A stretch of 64,000 nucleotides of DNA from assembly GCF_949628215.1 (NCBI RefSeq), contig NW_027441196.1:124001-188000 (forward strand), read 5' to 3'. This DNA is from Phalacrocorax aristotelis. Lineage: Eukaryota > Chordata > Aves > Suliformes > Phalacrocoracidae. The translations under genes were made by a program, and so were the position numbers. Shown piece by piece: positions 56,601 through 64,000 of the stretch. Under the pieces are notes generated by a model. It was not told where the DNA came from. It did not search any database and saw only the letters and a program-made list of their open reading frames with translations. Numbering within the stretch: the stretch's first letter is position 1; each line of letters starts with the position of its first letter.

Positions 56601-56992
56601 CACCAGCCCGGCATAGAAGCGCTCCCGAAGGCTACTGCCTTGCTCTGCTGTGCAGCGCTGGCGCCGACGTGCAGGCTGCGGGAAGGCTGCAGCGGGACTG
56701 GGTGGCACAGGGCCAGCTCTAGGGATGCTTTCTCACCCCACAGCACTGCTCCCGGCCCCACCATTCACCTGGAAAATCCCCCTGCAGTGGCCGCGGCCCC
56801 CGGCGCCTCCCCGCAGCACAACTGCCTCCCACTTGCCCCTGGAGCCGGCCATGGCTCCCCTGGCTCAGCCCAGCCCTGCTGCTCTCCCAGCCTTGCCCCA
56901 CCATGGTCCCGGCCCCGCTACCACCCCAATGTGCGCTGGGCGCTGCTCCACGCTGCCCAGGGCTGCATGCCAGCCCTCGCCTGCCCACCTAC
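53690..56992. other. No further exon recognised between the TM and signal-peptide segments
   Basis: Several minus-strand frames (for example 56708-56484, 56047-55760) are bounded by splice-like sites but have no recognisable domain and do not join in phase to the 57 kb exon without a stop. Confidence 0.35.
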
Positions 56993-57083
56993 CTAATCCC
57001 CATGCTTGCCATGGAGCAGCCTGGATGTCCTGGGCTTGCAGGGCCACCAATAGGAGAATAATAAGGAGGCACGTGGGGGCCAT
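56993..57083 (-). CDS. Putative first coding exon with signal peptide (secreted/membrane protein)
   Basis: On the minus strand ATG 57083 opens MAPTCLLIILLLVALQAQ followed by DIQAAPW: a short polar start, a leucine-rich hydrophobic core and small residues suitable for cleavage after residue 18 or 22. The frame ends at a good donor (TTAG|GTAGGT, exon end 56993) after 30 codons plus one base. A TATA-like ATATATTG lies about 115 bases upstream, with a CAG-repeat 5'UTR between. The next candidate exon (acceptor near 56670) gives a stop after about 14 codons in the required phase, so the downstream structure is unresolved. Family unknown. Confidence 0.45.
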
Positions 57084-57231
57084 GGTCCCCCGTGCCTGCG
57101 CCGTGCTGCTGCTGCTGCGGCTGCTGCTGCTACCGCTGCTGCTGCTGCTACTGCTGCTGCTGCCGGCACTGGCCAAGCTGTACCCGCGGCACAGCACAAT
57201 ATATCATGGCACGGCACAGCGGGGTCTGTGA
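57082..57231 (+). CDS. Leucine-rich small frame on the opposite strand (doubtful)
   Basis: ATG 57082 opens a 49-codon frame whose core is poly-leucine encoded by the CTG tract, ending at TGA 57231. It resembles a signal peptide only because of the repeat. Its ATG and that of the minus-strand frame overlap in the palindrome CCATGG at 57080-57085. Probably not a gene. Confidence 0.15.
   Translation: MVPRACAVLLLLRLLLLPLLLLLLLLLPALAKLYPRHSTIYHGTAQRGL
57106..57163 (+). repeat. Imperfect CTG/CAG trinucleotide repeat
   Basis: About 19 triplets, mostly CTG with CGG, CTA and CCG interruptions. On the minus strand it is a CAG tract in the presumed 5'UTR of the signal-peptide exon. Confidence 0.9.
57198..57209 (-). 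promoter_or_regulatory. TATA-like box upstream of the signal-peptide exon
   Basis: Minus-strand CATGATATATTG, about 115-125 bases upstream of ATG 57083 and just outside the CAG tract. Confidence 0.35.
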
Positions 57232-58970
57232 CCTCACAGTGCGCCCTCCCCACCCACCCAGCCACGCCCATGGGGTGCCACCCCGCCCCTAAGCACTGCT
57301 CCCCTGGAGCACCCCACCCCACTTGTCACCTCGGGAGGGGGACTTTCACAGCCTGGCCAGCGCTGCCCCTCTGTCCACCCCTGTGATCTCTGCTGCAGAG
57401 TTTCTTTGCGTTTCCTTCCCCACTCTGTGATGGAGCAGCCAGATGCAGCAGACTTGTGAACACAAGGGATTTCTCCTTCCAGGTCTGCTAGAGCCCAATC
57501 AGGTGGACTATCGCACCCAGGAGGCTCGTCCTATCCCAGCCTGATGGATGTGGCCGCTGCTGTTGCCATGTGTGTGTCCGAGAGACTTGCGCTGCTTTCC
57601 AAAGGGCCAGACACACCAACACACGCGCAGACTTACACAATTAATGTGACCGGCAAAAGAGATGGGCACAGTCGGAGCAATGCCTTTGCCAGCACCCATG
57701 TATATGCAACCACTGCTTAGATAAACATGAACACAGCCTGGTCCTTTTCTGCCTTTCCAGATGAGCAGGGCTGGATGTTTACTGGTGAAACATAAACACA
57801 CCTTCACTCCCTAGATTCATAAGCGCAGCGTGTTCATAGATTCCTCCAATAACAGCGTGGAAATCAAGTCCCTGCAATATCCGTGGCTGGCTGTCAAGCT
57901 CCTCACCCAGTCATGGGTGCAAACCTTGGGCCTTTCTAGGTAGAATGTAGGACTTTGAAATATGGCACTCCTTGAAAACGTTGCTCGTTCAGTAGTGGGT
58001 TGACTTGTTCCTGGCTGGCAAACTGAAGAGCACCGTGAGGTCAGGCTGCCAAAAGCCGAGCTGGTGCTCTTGAGGAGAATGCCCATCGACTGTAAATAGG
58101 GAAATCTGGCATGCTTTCGAAAACCTGGTGCGCAACACAACACTGCTGTTTCAAAAGAGCATTAAAAGAGTATATTTAAAAGAGCATTAACAGCATCGTG
58201 AATATTTACACACAATCTCCAGGTGCAGACCGCCTTCCCTGGGGAGAAGGGACATGCTATTCACATAAACAGCCGATGTCTTTCCCTGTTTTCAACATCC
58301 CTGGGCAGCTGAGACATTGCCTGCGGACGTAGATGAGAGCCCCCAGCCCCTGGAGGGGGGGCTGGAGGATGGGCACGTCAAAGGACCCTGATGGGAGCCC
58401 TGCAGGGCCTCATCCCTTGGACCAACGGGCACCTTCCCTTGTCACACAGAGCGTCTCATGGGCTGGAAAAGGGATGCTCTGCAGAGTTGCTGGCAAGTCT
58501 CTGGAGAAGAGCTTCCCCCTCCGCCTCTCCCAAGGCCTCTCTCAGCTCCAGCGCCCTTCCCAAGGACAGCCGCAGCAGGTGGGTGCAGGCAGCACTGCAG
58601 GGAAGGACAGGCAGCGGCCACAAGAGTCGGCACTGCGGGAAAGGCGGCACCCCGGAGAGCCTGCCGGGGTCCCCAGTGTGTGCGAGACAGTGCCCAGGAG
58701 GGTGGTTTTAAATCTAGGCTACCCCCTGTCTAACCATCTATGTGAGAGTACAACCTGACCCGGTGTGACACATAACACCAGCGCTGTGAAGAGATGTGAC
58801 GTTCAAATGAAAAATGGGACAGTTTGAACAGCTTTTAGTAGCCTGCAGGAAGCAAAAGGGGAAGCGCTGTATATAGAACAAAAAAACAGACTGAATAAAT
58901 TTCTGAACCTGCTGTGAGAAGTTATGCCATATCGAAGTGCACGTCTGCAAGCCCTGCGCTGCACTATGTG
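57232..58970. other. Intergenic, no gene recognised
   Basis: A 108-codon minus-strand frame (58143-57817) and overlapping frames at 58.3-58.7 kb have no recognisable features. Confidence 0.4.
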
Positions 58971-58974
58971 AGCC

Positions 58975-59450
58975 CTGCTCACATGCAGTGATCTGGCTGA
59001 TGGGGCAGAGTGTACCCTCGGACAGCTTGCAGGTGGCACAGAAGTGGGAGGAGAGGCCCATGCGCCGGCGGGTCGTGCTGCCAACCAGAGGGGCCCTGAG
59101 AGGCTGGAGAAAGGGGCTGACAGGACCCTCATGCAGCTCACCCCGGGGAAGGGCAAAGTCCCGCACCTGGGAAGGAACAAGCCCTTGCACCAGTACACGC
59201 TGGGGGACACCCAGCTGGAAAGCAGCTGTGCAGACTCCTGGGGACATGGTGGACCCCCAGCTGACCAGTTTGGAGCCGGCAAAGTGCTCCTGGGGCACAG
59301 GCGGCTAACTGAGTCCTGGGCTGCAGTAGGCAAGGCATCAGCAGGAGATGGAGGGAGGTGACCCTTCCCCTGTGCTGTGTCCAGCTCTGGGCTCCCCAGT
59401 GCAAGACTCACAGAGCCATACTGGAGAGACTCCCCGCCCAGTTTCCGTTG
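58975..59450 (+). mobile_element. CR1 LINE ORF2 C-terminal fragment
   Basis: Plus-strand sequence follows CR1 ORF2 after the catalytic Asp pair: SDLADGAECTLG, then RAANQRGPERLEKGADRTLM, then LTPGKGKVPHLGRNKPLHQY and TLGDTQLESS. Later text jumps to the CCAGCTCTGGGCTCCCCAGT region, so a block is deleted. No 3' tail is visible. A GC-rich subfamily unlike the 13 kb copy. Confidence 0.83.
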
Positions 59451-61774
59451 GGGTCGGACCGTTGGAGCCAACCGCCACCAGTGCCGGCAGGACGGAGCTG
59501 TGCTGGCGTGGAGCAGCGCTGGGAGGAGGCAGAGTCTGGCGTCGGTCTCGGACTAGCAAGCCAGTGACTTTAGAGCAGAACACACTTTTCTCTGGACTTT
59601 GGGTAGGAAAAAACAGCCTTCACTGAGTGGTCTGGGAGGTGGTTAACAGATTGACTTTCAGCCTGAAGTCCTTCAATCTCTGCTAATTGAATATGGTGCC
59701 TGTGCAGATGGGATACACTGTGCAATGTCACTGATTTTTCCTGTCGTCTCTAACCCAAAACTCAAACAAAGTCCTGTCCCCTCGGCTCCTTATCTGAGCG
59801 TAGACAAGAGTCACCTTAACTTAATGGAACGTCAAGATTCACTCTATTTTTATCACCTTAGAATATGCAACAAATAAATACTTCCTTATTACTCAGCTTT
59901 CCAGAACGTGATTTGGTTTGACTTGCTAGAATCCAGGTGGGGATTTGCTTGTCTGTAGTGCTGCAGTGGGATTACTGGCAGCGAGCGTTTGTGTGGTGGT
60001 GATGCCTAAAGAGACGAGTTGGGTTGGTGCTCCACTGTGTTAGTTTGCCGATCAACCTGATAAATCTCAGAGTTTGAGGTGGAAAGGCAAGCTGTGTGCT
60101 GACGTAAGCGTATAGCCTGTGAGTTACTTATGTTTGTGAAAAAATGACATCGTTTTGTAAGTCTTATTTCTTAAATCTAAGTAAGCTGGGAACAGGGAAA
60201 GTAAAGGTTCAGAAGGATCACGTCACACCTTGAATCTGTGTCTACCAAAGTGATTTGCAATCGAATGTAGTTGTAACTCTCCGTTGCCTCAGGGAGTTTT
60301 TCTACACCACAAAGAAGTGGTTCACTTTTGAACGTGAAGAACATGAAGAACCTTTGGTGGGGAAATTTGGTTGTAGTGTGGTAAAGGTTATGAAGAGTCC
60401 TCGTAACCTAAGGAGGGAGGTCCTCATCACCTTCCTCCTAAGAGTCATCGAGACTTGGAGCAGCAAGAATTCGCATAATCAAAAGGCTTTTGGTAGTGCT
60501 TTGAGTAGCAGAGAAGGTTGGAAATGTAATTTGGTTTCCAGGAAACGTGAAAGAAAATACAGTTGTCTAGATTACTGTGGGCGCTGCTAAGATTAGAATT
60601 CTTGTAGCCAAGAGGAAAGGTAAATTCTGCAGCAGCTTGCCAGGCAGCGCAGTCACAGCAAGCCCTCGATCTGGGAGAGGAGGAAGCCTTGGGGCTTAGG
60701 GTTTTTTTTATTTTCCCGCACCTCTGGGAGAAGAAAAAACAACGTATAAAGGAAAGGATACGTTGTGATGGTCACGTCTCTGTTTTGTTGTCGTGTAACA
60801 CTTTGCTGTTGATGTAAAGCTCCCTGTTGTCATCGTGTTGCATTTTGCAAGGAGGCTAAAGGCCAGCCTGCGTCCTGTTCTTGCAGAGCTTAGTGCAGGA
60901 GTCTTGGCGTGCTCGTGTCTCTGCTCTGGCAGTCAGCGCTGTGCTGGGAGGGGCTGCAGGTGCTGAAAGGTCTGTCTTCATCAAGGCCTTGTAACAAAGC
61001 TGCTGGCAGGCGGCTTTGCGTGTTACAGAGCAGCGTGCGCTTCTCCTCGGCAGGAGTCAGCTTTTTGCCGAACAAGCTGCTGTGCTTTTTGCTGTTGTTT
61101 CCGGCTGCCTTTGTCAATTTGTGTTCTCATTCATGAAGGCGCTGGTGTGCATTCAAAACTTTTTTGCTTTCCCTGCTTGCTATTTTGATTCTAAATGAGG
61201 GCTGGTGCAAACTGTACTAAGCTATTATCTCCCTTCCACGCTTTCTAGAAATACTCCTTTCCCGTGGCAATGGTGTGTGTCTCCCCTGCAACTCGGCCGC
61301 TGCCTCGTCTGAGGTAGAGCCATGATTTGCCCTAATACCCGTTTGGCAAAGAAGGCGCGGGCTGTATCCCAGTGCTGACGGGCTGTGAGCAGTGGGAGGG
61401 CGAGGCTGAGATTTGTCTCTCTTACTTAAGGCCCTTAAATAGGATAAAGTTTCTCGTACTTAACTGATATTCTATGTTTTGTTAGAGCTAATGTTCTCAG
61501 AGTAGGGAATGGCAATTGCTAAGCTGTAATAATAGAATGCACCATTGCAGATGAAGTGAACTCAGTTAAAAAACTGTAGAAAATGTAGTAAACGCAAGGC
61601 AGTAACGCATTTTTGTACAGGGCTTTTTTTATTCCTTGTTTTCTTTTTTCTTGATCTAATTGGAAACAATGCTGGGTGTTTAAGACTTACAGTCCTGTAT
61701 TTACTTTCTTGTTTCTGATGGGCTAATTCTGGCTCCACCTTTGAGTGATTTCTATTCAGCTTGTCCTTTTATGT
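59451..61774. other. No gene recognised
   Basis: AT-richer sequence. The 111-codon plus-strand frame at 60255-60590 has no family match. It may include further intron-derived duplicated sequence flanking the ELYS-like exon copy, but similarity was clear only from about 61775. Confidence 0.4.
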
Positions 61775-62066
61775 TCTTCCCTTCAGTGAGACAATGCTCT
61801 TAAGGCAACTTCAGCCTAGATCTAAGGAAGGGATAACGAGGACTATCAAGCAGCTTTGTAACCAAATCTCATAATTTATACCTTTTCCAGTGAAGGCAAT
61901 GCTGTGAGTTTACATCTGTTGCAGTGAGCATTCGCTGAGAGAAGACACTTGGCATCAGGACAAGTCATGTATGAGGTAAGACGTGCACGTACGTGAAAGG
62001 ATGGAAACAGTCGTTTTCTCTGAACGAGTATCGGTGAAGTTGGCAGGGGTGATATTTACCATGAAA
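61775..62066 (+). pseudogene. AHCTF1-like: Inverted duplicate of ELYS-like exon 6 with flanking introns
   Basis: The 85-base exon copy (61891-61975) has the same length, acceptor (TTTTCCAG) and donor (GAG|GTAAGA) as the minus-strand ELYS-like exon 34873-34789. About 115 bases of upstream intron (CAGCCTAGATCTAAGG..., GCAGCTTTGTAACCAAAT) and about 90 bases downstream also align. Differences are scattered substitutions. In the exon frame, CTG TTG CAG is followed by TGA at 61925-61927 where the 35 kb copy has TTA, so this copy is disabled. It is a DNA-level duplication (introns retained), not a retrocopy, and lies in opposite orientation 27 kb away. No other exons of the copy were found. Confidence 0.85.
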
Positions 62067-62859
62067 ATTCAGAGGTGACTTAAACAAACAAAAAGACTCT
62101 TTTGCTGGGTCTTCTTGGGCACGGCCTTTGTCCATTCTTTTTGAAAACAAGTCATACAATTTCATACCGCAGCGTCGTGTGTTCCAGCTAGACTCGTCTG
62201 CAAAAAGCCTGTATAAATTCATTTCCTGAAGAGGAAGCAGCTTTTACAAATAGCATGTTCTTCATTTAAACACCAACTCAATGGCACGTGGGGAGAGAAG
62301 ACGGGGCTTTGAATAGCTCTATTTAACCAAACTGCACACTTGCATAAGCTTCTGTCTGCCTCCCTTTCTTAAAAGGCGGTCACAGAGCTTGACTCTGTTC
62401 TGATCTTCAGGTTTATATTCTTGTTTTTCTTTTGAGCTCTGTCAGCAGGACTTCGAATGAAGTGTACCTACAGGGTCTCTTCAGTGTTGATCCTGTAACG
62501 TAGTAGCTAGAAAGAGAACTCTTTCTACTTTTTGGCTGCATTACCCACGAAATCTACTCCTGAAGCCAGCAAAATACGTAAATACAGTAAAGTGTGGTAT
62601 GATTGGTTCAAAAGAGTATATGTAAATTTTTAGAAGTGTCCCCAAAGCTGTTGCCTTTAAAATGTAGATGAGCTCAATTTTGAAAACGTGCAAAGCTTTG
62701 ACAGCCAAACTTCCCCGTTATGGCTTGATAGTTGTCTTGCCTGCCAGATGTAGTTTCTCTTTGGCATCAGATTAAGTGCCTGGGAGAGATACAGTACAAC
62801 ATGCATGTTATATTAGATACACACTTTCCTTCGTGCTTAGGTATAACTCCGAGAGCCCA
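62067..62859. other. No gene recognised
   Basis: AT-rich, probably intron-like or intergenic. Similarity to the ELYS-like intron 6 fades at about 62066. Confidence 0.4.
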
Positions 62860-63290
62860 TTGGTGCCTCACAGCTCGCACCCCAGGAGGCCGCCCCGAGG
62901 CACAGCTCAGGGAGGCCGGAGCGGGGCACAGGCCCAGCTGGCTGCTGCCAGGACAGGCCCGGGGGCGGCCTGGGGCTGCGGGACAGGCCTCGGGCCACGG
63001 GCTGGGGCCGGGGCAACATGGCCGCCCGGCAGCCCCTGCCCCAGGGCTCCAGCTCCCAGCATGCCCCGGGGCGCGCCTTCCCGCCGCCCGACCCTGCGCG
63101 GGCACCGCCCCCCCAGCCCGAGCCCGCCGCCCCCCCGCAGGCCCCACGGCCGCCTCCCCGGGGCTGCCCAGGCCCTGCTCCGGGACACCCGCTGGGCGGG
63201 GAGGGGGCAGGGGGGAGACAGCAGCAGGCAGACACACAGAGGGAGCAGGAGAACAGGGCGCAGCTGGGCAGGGAGTGGAGGAAGGAAAAA
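62860..63290. promoter_or_regulatory. CpG-rich promoter-like segment with ZNF143-type and YY1-type motifs
   Basis: Very GC- and CpG-rich block. TCCCAGCATGC (63054-63064) is the core of the ZNF143/SBS promoter motif. CAACATGGCCGCC (63014-63026) resembles a YY1 site placed near transcription starts. Such a pair is characteristic of housekeeping, often bidirectional promoters. No TATA box. Which gene it serves is not visible; a gene to the right of the window or leftward on the minus strand are both possible. Confidence 0.55.
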
Positions 63291-63294
63291 TCCT

Positions 63295-63990
63295 GGTAAG
63301 GAGCCGGCAGAGGGACAGAGGGACGGAGCGAGAAACAGATGGAGGGCAAGGGGGCAGCGGGGCTCCGGGCGAGGGAGCGGGACAGGGGGTCAGAGAGACG
63401 GTAAAGGCACCAGGAGAGCGCAGGGACAGAGACGTGGCAGAGGGAGCGGGGCAGGGGGACAGAGGGGAGAGGGGCGGAGGGAAAAGGCAGCGGGGAGAGA
63501 GAAAGGGGGAGGCCGGGGCGCAGAGCGGGACACAGGGCGAGGGGAGGGCGGGAAACGACCCCGAGAGACTGAGGCAGAGAGGGCTGTGGGTCAGGACAAG
63601 GAGGCGCAGAAGGGCACAGCAGCCGCGGCCTCCAGGGTGGAGACGCAGGAAGAAGAAAAGCAGACAGGAGCAGGACGGAGGCCCCGAGAGCAGCAGGGCC
63701 AGCTGAGTGGGGAATACAGGCGGGAGAGAGGGCACAGGCTGCAGGACACAGGGGAAAACAGCAGCCAGGAGGGAGGACACGGCAACAGAGAAAGGAGAAG
63801 GCCAGGGAGCGGGAGAGAGGTGTAGGGAAAGGAAAACAGAGTAACAGGCTACAGGACAGACAGGGCGGAGTTAGACAATACAGGCTGGGAGTCAGAGAGA
63901 AAGAAAGAGAAAGAGAAAGAAAGAAGGAAGGAAGGAAGGAAAAGACAGAAATAACCAGTGATGGGCTAAAGATAGAGAGGGAGGAACTGA
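63295..63990 (+). repeat. Long purine-rich (GGA/GAGA) tract
   Basis: About 700 bases dominated by A and G on the plus strand, built from GGGACAGAG-, GAGAGG- and AGGA-like units. The long open frames here (up to 349 codons) are low-complexity artefacts. Confidence 0.8.
63893..63945 (+). repeat. (GAAA)n/(GGAA)n microsatellite
   Basis: GAAA-type units followed by perfect GGAA units (AAGGAAGGAAGGAAGGAA), inside the purine tract. Confidence 0.93.
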
Positions 63991-64000
63991 AAAATGGGGT

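Noticed and set aside
62732-63825. Frames of 324-349 codons at the right end
   Set aside because: Low-complexity GC-rich and purine-rich DNA; translations are Gly/Arg/Glu or Pro/Ser/Leu strings without domain structure.
1-64000. tRNA, rRNA, CRISPR arrays, bacterial operons
   Set aside because: No cloverleaf-like, rRNA-like or regularly spaced repeat-spacer structure was noticed; the sequence is plainly vertebrate.

Overview
The window reads as vertebrate, almost certainly avian, nuclear DNA. It has many CR1 LINE copies in both orientations, an avian-type ERV-L solo LTR, an OR14-like olfactory receptor, introns with consensus splice sites, and a protamine-like frame whose start resembles the bird protamine galline. 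I see no bacterial features. The density of ERVs and CR1s and the broken or partial copies of conserved genes suggest a repeat-rich, duplication-prone region (a W-linked, pericentromeric or unplaced segment would fit). That placement is inference.

Layout. 1-11.7 kb: one intact olfactory receptor gene (3918-4886, +) and an olfactory receptor relic near 6.5 kb. 11.7-13.3 kb: a CR1 with most of its reverse transcriptase frame. 13.3-14.7 kb (-): a class I-like ERV with a large internal deletion (gag joined to the end of integrase, then the env start). 16.0-16.4 kb (-): a compact, apparently intronless Arg/Cys-rich protamine-like gene with its own poly(A) signal. 16.6-19.0 kb (-): a 5'-truncated ERV-L-like element (RNase H, integrase, 3' LTR) whose LTR ends about 240 bp upstream of the protamine-like start codon, on the same strand.

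20.7-39.5 kb (-): 23 recognisable exons of an AHCTF1/ELYS-like gene. They cover the start codon, the beta-propeller and the helical ELYS domain (about 1008 codons). The C-terminal half with the AT-hooks is absent, one expected exon was not found, and one splice donor is GG instead of GT. 43.4-44.6 kb (-): two consecutive exons of an RBBP6-like gene. 46.2-46.7 kb: ERV-L-type solo LTR. 50.2-51.3 kb (+): decayed ERV env transmembrane subunit with an LTR remnant. 51.4-52.4 kb: CR1 (-) with a short CR1 (+) nested in it. 53.4-57.1 kb (-): two orphan exon-like segments, one with a transmembrane helix and one with a signal peptide. 59 kb: another CR1. 61.8-62.1 kb (+): an inverted partial duplicate of the ELYS-like exon 6 region, with an in-frame stop. 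62.9-63.3 kb: a CpG-rich promoter-like segment, followed by a long purine-rich tract.

The most noteworthy items are the Cys-containing protamine-like gene beside an LTR, and the N-terminal-only ELYS-like gene with its second, inverted fragment. ELYS family proteins seed nuclear pores on chromatin and protamines package sperm DNA. A shared germline role is speculation that expression data would have to support.
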